The notes under the pieces were generated by a model. It made no database searches. It was given only the letters and a program-made list of their open reading frames with translations, and had not been told where the DNA came from. Below are positions 16,301-28,535 of a stretch of 64,000 nt of DNA, piece by piece. Positions within the stretch are counted from its first letter, which is position 1, and the number at the start of each line of letters is the position of its first letter. Source of the stretch: Actinomycetes bacterium (GTDB lineage Bacteria > Actinomycetota > Acidimicrobiia > Acidimicrobiales > Palsa-688). A program made the translations under genes and the position numbers. Location of the stretch: contig JAJZMF010000027.1 in assembly GCA_021850325.1 (NCBI GenBank), positions 62,001-126,000 of the forward strand, read 5' to 3'.

Positions 16301-17005
16301 TCAGGCATCCTTGTCACTGATGGTATAGACCTGCACGCCGCCGACCAGGTCGCTGATCAGGTTGTAGAGCACGGCTGCCAGCACGTTCAACAGGACCCCC
16401 ACCAGACAGAACAGGGCTCCGATGGCACCACCCCACTCCAGGGCGACGAGGGGGTGGAGCTTGAAGGTGGTGAGGGCGAAGAGGGAGCGGACCAGCTTGT
16501 CGGCGTTGTTGATGACCCCGAAGGCAGCAGCCACGTTCCAGATGACCGCACCGGCCACGAGCAGGACGACCAGGGCGCAGAAGTAGAAGACCAGGGAGAC
16601 CTTCAGCACACTGAGCACGTCCAGGCGACGGACGACCCGGCGGTGCTGGACGTCGCGGACCACCCGTGCCGGCCGCTTGGGGCCGGGCCGGGCCGGGCCT
16701 CGGGGAGCAGGTGGGCCGCCGCGGTTGGTGACCTGTGTGGGCGGTCCTCCCCGGGTCACACCCCGTGGCAACTGGCTACCAGGGGCTCTCGGTGGGCCGG
16801 GCGGCCGGGCCCCGGGTTGGGCCCCGGTCGGCGCACCCCTCCCCCCCGGGGGGTAGAAAGGCCCGCTCGGTTGCCCTGCGTAGCGGGGCATGGCTGACGT
16901 CGCCTTGTCCCAGCCGGGGGGCACGCCCTGGTCGGGCTCGCCACCGGCCGGTAGCGGTCGACGGGCTCCCGGTCGACCGCGCTGTCCGTGTAAGGGGTCA
17001 GCCAT
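16301..17005 (-). CDS. DUF3566 transmembrane protein
   Basis: A 234-residue protein with a long disordered Pro/Gly/Arg-rich N-terminus (about residues 1-120), then the DUF3566 core with two membrane helices (VSLVFYFCALVVLLVAGAVI near 140-160 and ALFCLVGVLLNVLAAVLYNL near 200-220). DUF3566 proteins sit directly downstream of gyrA in actinobacteria; their exact role is not settled. The start overlaps the gyrA stop region by eight bases, consistent with translational coupling. Confidence 0.9.
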   Translation of the reverse strand: MADPLHGQRGRPGARRPLPAGGEPDQGVPPGWDKATSAMPRYAGQPSGPFYPPGGRGAPTGAQPGARPPGPPRAPGSQLPRGVTRGGPPTQVTNRGGPPAPRGPARPGPKRPARVVRDVQHRRVVRRLDVLSVLKVSLVFYFCALVVLLVAGAVIWNVAAAFGVINNADKLVRSLFALTTFKLHPLVALEWGGAIGALFCLVGVLLNVLAAVLYNLISDLVGGVQVYTISDKDA

Positions 17006-19486
17006 CGCTCTCGTCGTCCACGGCTAGCACGGGCGCCACCGACGCTACCTCCTGACCGGCGTCCACGCTCACCACCCTGACCCCGGTGGCGTCACGGCCC
17101 TGGCTCGAGATGTCGCGGGCAGCCAGCCTGACCACCACCCCGGAGGAGGAGATGACCAGGATCTCGTCCTCCAGGCCGACGGTGAAGGCGGCAACCACGC
17201 CACCCCGCTTGGAGGTGAGCCTGATACCCCGTACCCCTTGGCCACCCCTGCCCTGACGGTTGAAGTGGTGCAGCTGGGTCCGCTTGCCGTAGCCGGCGGT
17301 GGTCACCATGAGGATGCTGGTCTCGTCCCGGGCTATGTCGGCCGCCACCACGCAGTCGTCACCCTTGAGAGCCATGCCCCGTACCCCCGCCGCGTCCCGG
17401 CCCATGGGCCGGACGTCCTCCTCTGAGAAACGGATGGTCTGGCCGGCTTGGCTCACCATGAAGATGTCGTCCTGGCCTGTCGTGACCACCACCGCCACCA
17501 GCTCGTCCCCCTCCCTCAGGTTGAGGGCGATGAGGCCGTCACGGCGGCTGCGGTCGTACTCGGCGAAGGCGGTCTTCTTGACCTGGCCCAGCTTGGTGGC
17601 GAAGAAGAGGTACCTGTCCGAGCTGAACTCACGGGTGTCGATCAGGGCTTGCACCCGCTCGCCCGGTGCCAGGGGCAACAGGTTGACGATCGCCGTACCC
17701 CGCGCCGTCCGCTCCTGCAGGGGGACCTCGTAGGCCCTCAGCCGGTACACGCGGCCCAGGTTGGAGAAGAACAGCAGGTAGGCGTGGGCTGTGGTGTGGA
17801 TGACCTTGGAGACGATGTCCGCCTCCCGCAGGTTGGTGCCCCGTACGCCCCGCGTGCCCCGGCCCTGGGTCCTATAGGTCGAGGCGGGTACGGCCTTTAT
17901 GTAGCCGGCCCGGGTCATGGTGACCACCAGCTCGCCGTCCTCGATCAGGTCCTCGACCGACATCTCGCCCGGGTCGATGGTCACCTCGGCCAGGCGGGGG
18001 GTGGCGTACCTGGAGCGCACCTCGGCCATTTCGGCCTTGATCACGCCGCGCAGCCGTCCCTCGTCGGCGAGGACCGCCTCCAGTTCGGCGATCGTCTGGC
18101 GCAGCTTGGCCATCTCCTCTTCCAGGTCGGCCCGGCCCAGTCGTGTCAACCGGGCCAGCTGCATGTCCAGGATGTGCTCCGCCTGCACCTCGCTGAACTC
18201 GAAGGGGGCGCTCATCAACCGGTCCCTGGCCTCGGCGCGGCTCTCCGAGGCCCGGATGGCGTCGATGATGGCGTCGATCATGTCGAGGGCCTTGATGAGG
18301 CCCTCGACGATGTGCGCCCGGGCCCGGGCCCGGCGCAGGCGGTACTGCGAACGCCTGGTGACGACGTCCACCTGGTGGGCTATGTAGGCCTCGAGCGCGC
18401 TGCGCAGGTTGAGCGTCCTGGGGCCCCCGTTTACCAGGGCCACCATGTTGACGGCGAAACTGGTCTGCAGAGGGGTCAACTTGTAGAGGTTGTTCAGCAC
18501 GACGTTGGCGTTGGCGTCGCGCTTGAGCGGTATGACGATCTTGGTCTCCAGGCCGGCCGAGAGGTCCTGGATGTCACGTATGCCCTCGAGCTCACGGCTG
18601 TTCACCAGCTCGGCGATGCGCTCCTGGATCGAGTGGGAACTGGCCTGGTAGGGCAGTTCGGTGATGACGATCTGGGAGCCGTTGCGGGTCTCCTCGATCG
18701 TGGCCCGGGCCCGCATACGCACCGATCCCCGCCCGGTCCGGTAGGCCTCGATGATGCCCTGGCGGCCCAGGATGAGCCCTCCGGTCGGGAAGTCCGGGCC
18801 CTTGACGAAGCGCATGAGGTCGTCCGGCGTGGCGTCCGGGTTGTCGATCAGGTACGTGGTGGCGTCGATCACCTCCCCCAGGTTGTGGGGAGGGATGTTG
18901 GTGGCCATTCCGACGGCGATGCCCTGGCTCCCGTTGACGAGCAGGTTCGGGAAGCGGGACGGCAGGACACTGGGCTCGTCCTCGTCGTTGAGGTAGTTGC
19001 GGCCCATGTCGACCGTCTCCTCGTCGATGCCCTCCAGCATGTGCACCGACAGGTTCGACAGGCGGCACTCGGTGTAGCGGGCGGCAGCGGCCGGGAAGTC
19101 GGGGGCGCCGTAGTTGCCGTGGAAGTCGACCAACGGGTCGCGCAGGCTGAAGGGCTGGGCCATGCGTACCAGGGCGTCGTAGATGGCCATGTCCCCGTGT
19201 GGGTGGAAGCGGGCCATCGTCTCGCCCGTGACCTTGGCGCACTTGACGTGCGGCCTGTCGGGCCGGTAGCCCTGGATGTGCATGGTGTAGAGGATCCGCC
19301 GGTGGACGGGCTTCAGGCCGTCACGGGCGTCGGGCAGCGCCCTCTGCACGATGACCGACATGGCGTACTCCAGGAAGGAGCGCTCCATCTCGACATTGAT
19401 CTCGACCGGCTCCACACCGGTGACAGCGCCTCCGTCGGCTCCCTCCTGGGGGCCGTCCCCGTCAGTGGGGCCCATGGTGTCAGCCA

Positions 19487-19487
<1 letters not shown>
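16998..19487 (-). CDS. gyrA: DNA gyrase subunit A
   Basis: The 829-residue cleavage-religation subunit introduces negative supercoils with GyrB. It carries the catalytic Tyr138 in ARYTECRLS, a coiled-coil region around 370-480, and a C-terminal six-bladed pinwheel with the GyrA-box-like GRGGQGV. In the quinolone-determining loop [11 protein letters not shown] the residue equivalent to E. coli Ser83 is Met100, while the acidic residue (Asp104) is kept. The loop before the catalytic Tyr ([16 protein letters not shown]) is shorter than in the common actinobacterial form. ATG 19487 overlaps the gyrB stop by one base. A short acidic N-terminal extension precedes the conserved [15 protein letters not shown]. 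Confidence 0.96.
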
Positions 19488-21442
<1,955 letters not shown>

Positions 21443-21565
21443 TCAGCCTTCACTTCGTGCTCTGGTCTGGGGGCGCGACGTGCAGCATTGAACGCGCTGG
21501 ACGACCTTGCGACGGCCCGGGGCGGCGAGGCTGTCGTGGAAAGCCGCACCTACCTCGGCTTTATC

Positions 21566-21940
21566 CTACCAGCCCTGGTCTGAACGGGGGTTTACCTGGA
21601 GCACGATGGAACCGACCCCGGGCACCACCGAGCTCGCCCGCTTGACCAGGTCGGCCGAGAGGATCCTGAGCTCGGCCGCCCACGCGTTGTGGTCGACGAC
21701 CACAGTGAGCACTCCCTCGCGGAGCTTGACCGGCCGGCAGTGGTCAGCCACATGGCCTCCCACCAGGCTCGGCCAGTGTGAGCGCAGTGAGGCGATCTCC
21801 ACTGCACCCTCGGCGCCCAGCTGCCGCGCCACCTCAGGAAGTGAGCTGGTCAGCGAACGCGGCCCTGGCGGAGGCCTGTGCCTCCAATCGTGCTCGTCAC
21901 CCCGAAGCTCACGCGCAGACCGCCCACCACCTACAGGCAT
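21566..21940 (-). CDS. DUF721/DciA-like protein
   Basis: A 124-residue protein between recF and gyrB, the fixed place of the DUF721 gene in actinobacteria. The conserved part starts near residue 45 (IASLRSHWPSLVGGHVADHC, then LREGVLTVVVDHNAWAAEL), the DUF721 fold that in DciA loads the replicative helicase. The N-terminus is basic and disordered. ATG 21940 is chosen; upstream codons in frame overlap recF. In genomes without DnaC, DciA is the proposed DnaB loader, and a dnaB gene lies close by. Confidence 0.85.
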   Translation of the reverse strand: MPVGGGRSARELRGDEHDWRHRPPPGPRSLTSSLPEVARQLGAEGAVEIASLRSHWPSLVGGHVADHCRPVKLREGVLTVVVDHNAWAAELRILSADLVKRASSVVPGVGSIVLQVNPRSDQGW

Positions 21941-21980
21941 CGGTGGCCACGCTACAGGGGCGCACCGACCGCTGCCTCCC

Positions 21981-23075
21981 TCAGAGCTGGGTGAGGGTGC
22001 CGGCCGAGACCCGGTAGCAGCGCGCCACAGGCAGCTCGCCCGGTACGGCCCCGGCCGTGGTGAGCAGGGCCTGTCCAGGGGGCAGGCAATGGGCGAGGGC
22101 GGCACAACGCCCCGGGTCCAGCTCGGAGAAGATGTCGTCGAGCAGGAGCACCGGGCTCGAGCCCTGGCGGGCGGTCACCAAGGCGTGCCCGCCCAGACGG
22201 ATGGCAAGGGCGAGACTGCGTTGTTCACCCTGAGAGGACTGGCCCCTGGACGTGAGGCCGTTGACGGTGGCGACAAGGTCGTCGCGGTGGGGACCGGCAC
22301 TTGTCACCGCCCTGCGCAGGTCCTCGGAGCGTGCCCTGGCGACCGCCTCGGCCAGCGGCCCCTGCCAGCTGCGTTCGTAGCGGAGCCTGACCACCTGGCG
22401 GCCTGCCTCGGACGGAGCGGCGGACAATGCCTTGTACGCCGCAGCAACCTCCGGTTGCAGCGCCTCGACCAGCTCCTCCCTGGCCTGGGCCACCAGCTCA
22501 CCCGTCTGTGCCAGTTTGGCGTCCCACACATCGAGCGTCTCTGCCATCCCCGCCCGGAGCAGGCCCCCTGAGCTGCGGAGCAGCGCGTTGCGCTGCCTGA
22601 GGACCCGTTCCAGCTCGGCCAACAGTGCCGAGTTGCGGGGGTGCAGCGCCGCCAACAGGTCGTCCAGGTAGTCCCGCCTACCCCCGGGCCCTCCTTTTAC
22701 CACCTCGATGTCGTCGGGCGTGAAAACGGTCGAGGACACCGCGCTGAGCAGGTCGCTGCTGCGCCTCAGCGGCTGGCGGTTCAGCCTCACCCGGTCCCGG
22801 CCGGCCGGGTTGAGCTCGACCTCGACGAGCACCCGACGGCCCTCGCGGGACACCTCTGCTCGCAGCACAGCCTGTTCGGAACCCTGCCGGACGAGGGCAG
22901 CGGCCCCGGTACCGCGGAAGCTGCGCAGCGTGGTCACGTAGCCAACAGCCTCCAGGACGTTCGTCTTGCCGGCTCCGTTGTCACCTCGGAGCAGGGTCAC
23001 ACCCTCGGGTGAGGGCTCGAAGACCGCCTCCTCGTAGTTACGGAAGCGAACCAGCTCGAGATGGTCTACATGCAC
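21981..23075 (-). CDS. recF: DNA replication and repair protein RecF
   Basis: A 364-residue SMC-like ATPase that helps load RecA at gaps and arrested forks. Walker A GDNGAGKTN is near 34-42, the signature SRGQSSQGEQRSLALAIRLG near 270-290, and Walker B PVLLLDDIFSELD near 310. The start is immediately after the dnaN stop (adjacent bases 23075/23076) and the stop is 40 bp before the DUF721 start, the standard dnaN-recF-DUF721-gyrB order. Confidence 0.96.
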   Translation of the reverse strand: MHVDHLELVRFRNYEEAVFEPSPEGVTLLRGDNGAGKTNVLEAVGYVTTLRSFRGTGAAALVRQGSEQAVLRAEVSREGRRVLVEVELNPAGRDRVRLNRQPLRRSSDLLSAVSSTVFTPDDIEVVKGGPGGRRDYLDDLLAALHPRNSALLAELERVLRQRNALLRSSGGLLRAGMAETLDVWDAKLAQTGELVAQAREELVEALQPEVAAAYKALSAAPSEAGRQVVRLRYERSWQGPLAEAVARARSEDLRRAVTSAGPHRDDLVATVNGLTSRGQSSQGEQRSLALAIRLGGHALVTARQGSSPVLLLDDIFSELDPGRCAALAHCLPPGQALLTTAGAVPGELPVARCYRVSAGTLTQL

Positions 23076-24179
23076 TCATGCCACCCGCACCGGCATGAGC
23101 AGGTAGACGTAGTCGGAGCTCTCGGTCGGCTTGAGCGTGGCAGGCTTCAGGGAGTCGGTGGTCTCCAGGAGGACCTCTTCGCCCGGTACTGCGTCCACAC
23201 CATCTGCCAGGTACGCAGGGTTGAACGCGATCGTCATCTCCGCTCCCTCGTACTTGGCGTCCACCTCTTCCACAGCCTGGCCCCAGTCGTTGGTGATCAC
23301 GCTCAACTGGACCGAACCCGACTTCAGGAGCATCCGCACCGGCGTGGTGGCATCACGGGCCACCAGTCTCACCCGGCGCACGGCATCAAGGAGGGCCTCC
23401 CGGCCTATCACGAGCCGGTTGGGGTAGTTGAACGGGATCAGCTGCCGGTAGGGCGGGAACTCGCCCTCGATCAGGCGCGTGGACAGCTGTACCCGACCCG
23501 TGCTGAAGCGCACCTCGTGCGTGCCCAGGCGGATCTCGACCGCTTCAGCCTCCCCGCCGAGGAGGCGCTGCAGTTCGCCCAGGGCCCTGGAGGGGACCAG
23601 CACCTTCTGGCCCTCGGCAAGTACACCGTGGGCACCAGGGAGGTCGCGGACCGCCAGACGGTAGGAGTCCGTGGCGACCAGGCGTATGCCCTCGGCTTCC
23701 GCTGCCATGAGCACACCGGTGAGGACGGGCCGGGTGTCCTCCGATGAGGCGGCCCTCACCACCTGGCGCAGAGCCTCCGCCAAACCGGCCGTGGAAAGTG
23801 AGACCGTGGGCCCACTCGGCGCGCTCAGGTGGGGGAAGTCCACCACGTGGTACGGCCGGAGGACGAACTGGGAGCGCCCGGCGGAGACCTGCAGCTCCTC
23901 CTCGTCCCCTTCGAGCTGCACAGCACCTGGGCCCAGGGCACGGACGATGTCGGTGAGCAGGCGGCCAGGGGCCACCACCACGCCGTCGGCCGTACCGGCC
24001 ACGGTCACCTCGGTCGAGATGGTCAGGTCCTGGTCGGTGCCTGTCACCTCCAGCGTGTCCCCGTTCAGGACGAGCCTGGTGCCGGCAGGCCCCCCACTGC
24101 CTGCCGAACGGCCCGACCCGGCGCGGCCAGCGGTGGCCAGAGCGTCAAGGAGGCTGTCGCGCTCACATCGAAGCTTCAC
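23076..24179 (-). CDS. dnaN: DNA polymerase III beta subunit (sliding clamp)
   Basis: A 367-residue beta clamp with the three-domain layout. Diagnostic stretches are VVAPGRLLTDIVRALG, PVLTGVLMAAEAEGIRLVAT and the C-terminal LKPTESSDYVYLLMPVRV. The region around 17-36 is a Gly/Ser-rich insert. It starts 234 bp downstream of dnaA across the candidate oriC and is contiguous with recF. The leader just upstream (24196-24216) is locally AT-rich. Confidence 0.97.
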   Translation of the reverse strand: MKLRCERDSLLDALATAGRAGSGRSAGSGGPAGTRLVLNGDTLEVTGTDQDLTISTEVTVAGTADGVVVAPGRLLTDIVRALGPGAVQLEGDEEELQVSAGRSQFVLRPYHVVDFPHLSAPSGPTVSLSTAGLAEALRQVVRAASSEDTRPVLTGVLMAAEAEGIRLVATDSYRLAVRDLPGAHGVLAEGQKVLVPSRALGELQRLLGGEAEAVEIRLGTHEVRFSTGRVQLSTRLIEGEFPPYRQLIPFNYPNRLVIGREALLDAVRRVRLVARDATTPVRMLLKSGSVQLSVITNDWGQAVEEVDAKYEGAEMTIAFNPAYLADGVDAVPGEEVLLETTDSLKPATLKPTESSDYVYLLMPVRVA

Positions 24180-24413
24180 TTTTCCAGTGCCCCTCTACTA
24201 TGAGATTTAAAGATCCAAGGCTGTAGCTGTAGTGGTGTGGATTGTGCATGGCGGCCCTTCAGGGCAGGTCGGAGCATGTGCGGTTGTCCGGGCCCGTGTG
24301 GACGCACCGGCCGGCCGGTTGGGCCGACAGGGTGCCCGGTGTGGACAAAGGGCCTCCGGGCCCCCAGAACTACATCGCCCCGGCACAGGATCTCCAGAGA
24401 GGCCACGGCCCGC
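24180..24413. other. candidate chromosomal origin (dnaN-dnaA intergenic region)
   Basis: This 234-bp gap has a perfect actinobacterial DnaA box at 24340-24348 (minus strand TTGTCCACA) and two weaker ones with two mismatches each, at 24236-24244 (CAATCCACA) and 24297-24305 (GCGTCCACA). An AT-rich patch (GAGATTTAAAGATCC, 24201-24215) could be an unwinding element. In mycobacteria and streptomycetes oriC lies between dnaA and dnaN, which supports the assignment. The box density is low for an actinobacterial oriC, so the flank upstream of dnaA may contribute too. Confidence 0.5.
24340..24348 (-). promoter_or_regulatory. DnaA box (TTGTCCACA, perfect)
   Basis: The minus strand reads TTGTCCACA, the actinobacterial DnaA box. 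It lies in the dnaN-dnaA gap about 65 bp downstream of the dnaA stop. Confidence 0.6.
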
Positions 24414-25835
24414 TCACCCGTTGGACTTGATCTTGTGGATCAGCTCTGTGACCTGCTCGTAGACCTGGCGCTTCTCCCCCATCATGCGGGCGACCTTCTT
24501 CTGGGCGTGCATGACAGTGGTGTGGTCGCGGTCGCCGAACTCCCTGGCTATGGCAGGGAAGCTGTAGTCGGTGAGCTCTCTGAACAGGTACATAGCCGTC
24601 TGGCGCGCCGCGACGAGAGGCCGGCGGCGGCTCGGTCCGCAGATCTCCTCCACGCTCAGGTCGAAGGCGTCCGCGGTGGCCTCCAGGATCTGCTTGGCGG
24701 TCACCTGGCGGGGAGCACTGGCGGCTATGACGTCCGACAGCACTTCCTCTGCCAACTGGGTGGTCACCTTGACCCGGTGGATGCTGGCGAAGGCGGAGAG
24801 CCTGATCAACGCCCCTTCGAGCTCCCTGATGTTGTCCTTGACGTGCGTGGCGATGAGCTCGAGCACGTCCTCCGGTACGTTGACCCGCTCACCCTCCGAC
24901 TTCTGGCGCAGGATGGCCAGGCGCGTCTCCAGTTCAGGTGGCTGGATGTCGGTTATGAGGCCGGACTCGAAACGGCTGCGGAGCCGGTCCTCGAGGGTCG
25001 CGATCGCACGCGGGTGACGGTCGGAGGATATTACGATCTGCTTCTCGGCTTCATAGAAGGAATTGAAGGTGTAGAAGAACTCCTCCTGGGTCTCCTTCTT
25101 GCCTTCGAGGAGCTGGATATCGTCCACCAGTAGCACGTCGTAGGCACGGTAACGGCGCTTGAACGCTGTTTGCCCGTGCGTACGTATCGACTCGATGAAC
25201 TCGTTGAGAAAGGTCTCCGTCGACACATAACTGACGTTGAGGCTGGAGAAGTTCTCGAGGACGTAGTGGCCGATGGCGTGGAGGATGTGGGTCTTGCCCA
25301 GGCCGGAGGCCCCGTATATGAACAACGGGTTGTACGCCTTGGCCGGCTCCTCTGCCACCCTCTGGGCGGCGGCCTGGGCAAAACGGTTGGAGGCCCCGAT
25401 GACGAAGGCCTCGAAGGTGTAGCGCGGGTTGAGGTTGCCCCGTTGCCGGGCGCCGTCGCGGGCGGGTGAGGCCGGGGAGCCGGGGGCCACGTTGTCGGGG
25501 CCAGGGCCGCTGGCGGTGGGTGCAGGGACGGGCACGACCTCGGGTGCCTCGCCGGCGCCGGCCCCACCGGGGCTGTACCCGGCTGTCTCGGTGACAACGA
25601 GCTCGACCTCGGGTGAGGGGGTTGAGGTCGCCTCGGCGAGCACCTGTTCGATGAGAGGTTGGAACCTGGTCAGGACGAGCTCGCGTACGAAGGAGCTGGG
25701 CGCCGCCAGGACGAAGGTGGACCCTCTCACCTCCACGGGGACCAACGGGGCCAACCAGGCGTTCCAGGTGGGCTCGGGAACCTGCCGGCGTAGGACCGTG
25801 GCACACTCGGCCCACACTTCACCCAGGTCGTTCAT
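24414..25835 (-). CDS. dnaA: chromosomal replication initiator DnaA
   Basis: A 473-residue initiator starting at ATG 25835 ([20 protein letters not shown]), where the conserved domain I begins; the upstream open frame is intergenic. Domain II is Gly/Pro-rich (about 95-135). The AAA+ domain has Walker [10 protein letters not shown] near 175, Walker B VLLVDDIQ, and the sensor region. Domain IV ends with the DNA-binding signature [14 protein letters not shown]. It is divergent from dnaB rather than from rpmH. A DnaA-box-like site 43 bp upstream suggests autoregulation. Confidence 0.97.
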   Translation of the reverse strand: MNDLGEVWAECATVLRRQVPEPTWNAWLAPLVPVEVRGSTFVLAAPSSFVRELVLTRFQPLIEQVLAEATSTPSPEVELVVTETAGYSPGGAGAGEAPEVVPVPAPTASGPGPDNVAPGSPASPARDGARQRGNLNPRYTFEAFVIGASNRFAQAAAQRVAEEPAKAYNPLFIYGASGLGKTHILHAIGHYVLENFSSLNVSYVSTETFLNEFIESIRTHGQTAFKRRYRAYDVLLVDDIQLLEGKKETQEEFFYTFNSFYEAEKQIVISSDRHPRAIATLEDRLRSRFESGLITDIQPPELETRLAILRQKSEGERVNVPEDVLELIATHVKDNIRELEGALIRLSAFASIHRVKVTTQLAEEVLSDVIAASAPRQVTAKQILEATADAFDLSVEEICGPSRRRPLVAARQTAMYLFRELTDYSFPAIAREFGDRDHTTVMHAQKKVARMMGEKRQVYEQVTELIHKIKSNG

Positions 25836-26218
25836 GTTCCAGTCACGGCCGTCAGCCACGTCAAGCCCACAATCCCTTGTTGACAACTTGTGGAGATCGA
25901 AGCACGCCCCGCACCGGGCACCATGTCCTGCGCCCGTCGGGCCGGGGGGAAGAGCCGGTCTCGCAAACTGGGTTCTACCTCTAGTCCTACGGCGTCCACA
26001 GGCGCTGTAGGCAGATGAGGCTAGCACCTCGGTGCCTCGCCGGCGATGGCCGGTACCCGGCTCGAGGAGCCCGGCCGACCCGAACAGACGTTCGCTACAA
26101 TGGCACGTGTGAGGTTCGCGGAGGCCCTCCTGTCCCCAGGGTTGAGGCGGTCGTCCACGACAAATCAACACGTTGTCCCCTGGAGCCTCACAGGTCCTGC
26201 ACGCGAAGGTGGGACGCC
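25836..26218. promoter_or_regulatory. divergent dnaA/dnaB control region
   Basis: A 383-bp gene-free segment between dnaA (-) and dnaB (+). It contains a DnaA-box-like site at 25878-25886 inside the small palindrome TTGTTGACAA, and weaker box-like strings near 25990 (GCGTCCACA) and 26152-26175 (CGTCCACG and TTGTCCCC). No coding sequence or RNA gene is visible. It should carry both promoters, and with the dnaN-dnaA gap could form a bipartite origin (inference). Confidence 0.5.
25878..25886 (-). promoter_or_regulatory. DnaA-box-like site upstream of dnaA (TTGTCAACA)
   Basis: One mismatch to TTGTCCACA. It lies 43 bp upstream of the dnaA start and overlaps the inverted repeat TTGT-TG-ACAA, so it could serve DnaA autoregulation. 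Confidence 0.4.
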
Positions 26219-27589
26219 GTGGCGAGAGCGATAACAGACATACGCGACCTGCCGGGCCCCGTCCGTTCCCGCCTGGACCGCACCCCGCCCCACGACCTCC
26301 AAGCGGAGGAGTCGTTGCTCGGGGCGATGCTGCTGTCGCGCGATGCCATCTCCTCGGCCGTGGAGCTGTGCAAGGCGGACGACTTCTACCGGCCGTCGCA
26401 CGGGCACATCTTCGAGGCCATCTGCTCTCTGTACGCCCAGGGTGAACCTGCCGACCCCGTCACGGTGGCGGACGAGCTCAAGCGTGCCGACCTGTTGGAC
26501 AGCGCGGGAGGTACGGGCAACCTGGTCGCTCTCCAAGCGAACACGCCGGCCATTGCCAACGCCGGTCGCTACGCCCGCATCGTCCAGGAGCACGCCCTGT
26601 TGCGGCGTCTCATCGGTGTGGCGAGCGAGATAGCCGAGATGGGCTACTCGTTGCCGGACGACGTGGTGGCCACGCTGGACAAAGCCGAGGCGATGGTGTT
26701 CGACGTCGCCGAGCGCCGGGTCACGGACACCCTGAAGCCGCTGCGGGAACTGCTGGCAGCAAGCCTCGACCACCTGGAGGCCCTGTACAACCGCGGGGAC
26801 GCGATAACCGGCGTGCCGACTGGCTACACGGACCTGGACGAGCAGTTGTCGGGCCTCCAGCCGAGCGCTTTGGTGATCGTTGGAGCCAGGCCATCCATGG
26901 GCAAGACAGCTTTTGCTCTCGGCATGGCTGCGCACGCTTCGATCGAAAAGCGCCTGCCGGTGCTGCTGTTCTCGTTGGAGATGAGCCATCTCGAACTGAC
27001 CCAGAGGCTCCTGTGCTCTGAAGCACGCGTGGACTCGACCCGCATGCGCAACGGCAAGCTGCACGAGTCCGACTGGCCCAAGGTCGTCAACGCGATAGGC
27101 AAGCTCGGCGAGGCGCCCCTGTTCATAGACGACAACCCCAACCTCACAGTGATGGAGATACGGGCCAAGGCACGGCGTCTGAAGAGCCGAGAGGGCTTGA
27201 GCTTGATAATCGTCGACTACCTCCAGCTCATGTCGGGGCACGGGAGCTCGGAGAACCGCCAGGTGGAGGTCTCGGAGATCAGCCGAGGGCTCAAGATCCT
27301 GGCCCGTGAGCTGTCAGTCCCCGTTGTCGCTCTCTCCCAGTTGTCACGCAGCCTGGAGGCCCGTGCCGACAAGCGCCCGGTCCTTGCCGACCTGCGTGAG
27401 TCCGGGAGCCTGGAGCAGGACGCCGACGTGGTGATGTTCATCTACCGCGACGAGGTCTACAACAAGGACTCGGCGGACAAGGGCACGGCAGAGATAATCG
27501 TCGCCAAGCACCGCAACGGGCCGACCGGTACGGCGCAGCTCGCCTTCTTGGACCACTTCACCCGCTTCGCCAACATGGCGCGCGTCTGA
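26219..27589 (+). CDS. dnaB: replicative DNA helicase DnaB
   Basis: A 456-residue hexameric 5'-3' helicase. The N-terminal domain starts at [18 protein letters not shown], the linker lies around 165-190, and the RecA-like domain has Walker [12 protein letters not shown] near 220, Walker [11 protein letters not shown], and the C-terminal [20 protein letters not shown]. There is no intein; the length is normal. GTG 26219 is taken because it gives the usual short basic N-terminus ([13 protein letters not shown]), whereas the upstream frame runs through the dnaA promoter region. A strong hairpin ends it at 27603-27637. Confidence 0.96.
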   Translation: MARAITDIRDLPGPVRSRLDRTPPHDLQAEESLLGAMLLSRDAISSAVELCKADDFYRPSHGHIFEAICSLYAQGEPADPVTVADELKRADLLDSAGGTGNLVALQANTPAIANAGRYARIVQEHALLRRLIGVASEIAEMGYSLPDDVVATLDKAEAMVFDVAERRVTDTLKPLRELLAASLDHLEALYNRGDAITGVPTGYTDLDEQLSGLQPSALVIVGARPSMGKTAFALGMAAHASIEKRLPVLLFSLEMSHLELTQRLLCSEARVDSTRMRNGKLHESDWPKVVNAIGKLGEAPLFIDDNPNLTVMEIRAKARRLKSREGLSLIIVDYLQLMSGHGSSENRQVEVSEISRGLKILARELSVPVVALSQLSRSLEARADKRPVLADLRESGSLEQDADVVMFIYRDEVYNKDSADKGTAEIIVAKHRNGPTGTAQLAFLDHFTRFANMARV

Positions 27590-27602
27590 TCTGCCTCACA
27601 AA

Positions 27603-27637
27603 ACAAACGACCGGGCCTGCACAGCCCGGTCGTTTGT
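27603..27637. terminator. bidirectional terminator between dnaB and rplI
   Basis: A perfect 14-bp stem (ACAAACGACCGGGC with its reverse complement) and a 7-nt loop, lying between two convergent genes: 13 bp after the dnaB stop and 39 bp after the rplI stop on the other strand. Its A/T-rich outer arms give short U-runs in both directions. Confidence 0.85.
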
Positions 27638-27676
27638 CGGTTGTACGCGGTTGGCCCTGCTGTCAGGCTGCCTTGC

Positions 27677-28123
27677 TCAGGCCCTAACGACCTCTACCGT
27701 CACCGGGAACTCCACCTCGGAGTGCAGCCGCGCCGGCACCTGGTGGGACCCCAGGGACTTGATCGGCTCGGGCATCTGGAGACGGAAACGGTCGATGTGC
27801 AGGCCGGCCTGCTCGGCGATGGCGTCGGCGATGTTCGCCGTCGTCACCGACCCGAACAGCTTGCCCTCCGGCCCGGCACGCATCGGGATGCGGATGACCT
27901 GTTGCACGAGGCGCCGGGCGATCGTCTCGGCCTCCTGGCGGTCGTGGGCGTCCTTGACCTCCCGGGCGCGGCGCATGTTGGCTGCCTGGTCCGTGATGCC
28001 ACTCGTGGCCAGGATGGCGTGGCCCTTGGGGAGGAGGTAGTTGCGGGCGAAGCCGTCCGCAACCTCGCACACGTCCCCCCGTTTGCCAAGCTTGGGCACG
28101 TCGGAGCGCAGTACGACCTGCAT
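27677..28123 (-). CDS. rplI: 50S ribosomal protein L9
   Basis: A 148-residue bL9. The N-terminal rRNA-binding domain [20 protein letters not shown] and the signature GFARNYLLPKGHA are followed by the long connecting helix and the C-terminal domain with LFGSVTTANIADAI. The start overlaps the rpsR stop by one base. It is the last gene of the rpsF-ssb-rpsR-rplI operon and faces dnaB across a terminator. Confidence 0.97.
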   Translation of the reverse strand: MQVVLRSDVPKLGKRGDVCEVADGFARNYLLPKGHAILATSGITDQAANMRRAREVKDAHDRQEAETIARRLVQQVIRIPMRAGPEGKLFGSVTTANIADAIAEQAGLHIDRFRLQMPEPIKSLGSHQVPARLHSEVEFPVTVEVVRA

Positions 28124-28530
28124 CAGGCCTCCACCTCCTCGAGCTCGGGCTCGGCGTCACCCTCGTAGCCCGGGGCCTCCTCGACGTTCGCCTGCTCCTC
28201 GGTGCCGGCACTTTCACGGCCGGGCTGGGGACGGGCCCTGCCCGGGCCTCGTTCACTGGCCGTGCGCTGCACGTAGGGCAGGAGCGCCAGCTCACGGGCG
28301 GTCTTGATGGCGACCTGGACGTCACGCTGGTGCTGGGTGCAGTTGCCGGTGACACGGCGGGAACGGATCTTGCCCCTCTCGCTCATGAACCTGCGCAGCA
28401 ACCCGACGTCCTTGTAGTCCACCCACTCGGCGTGCTCCTTGCAGAAGACGCACACCTTCTTCTTCCCCCGCGGCCGCGTCTCCTTGGGCGCCCGTTTGGG
28501 GTTGCGGTCCCTGTCGTTTGTCCTAGCCAT
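28123..28530 (-). CDS. rpsR: 30S ribosomal protein S18 with long acidic C-terminal tail
   Basis: The core (residues about 22-88) is bS18: [40 protein letters not shown], and [11 protein letters not shown]. Cys26, Cys29 and the later Cys-x2-His suggest the zinc-binding (C+) form. bS18 normally ends about here, at 75-90 residues, but this protein continues for about 47 residues rich in Glu, Gly and Pro, ending ELEEVEA. The frame is intact and overlaps rplI by one base, so the tail is genuine coding sequence. Its role is unknown. Confidence 0.93.
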   Translation of the reverse strand: MARTNDRDRNPKRAPKETRPRGKKKVCVFCKEHAEWVDYKDVGLLRRFMSERGKIRSRRVTGNCTQHQRDVQVAIKTARELALLPYVQRTASERGPGRARPQPGRESAGTEEQANVEEAPGYEGDAEPELEEVEA

Positions 28531-28535
28531 GGGTG

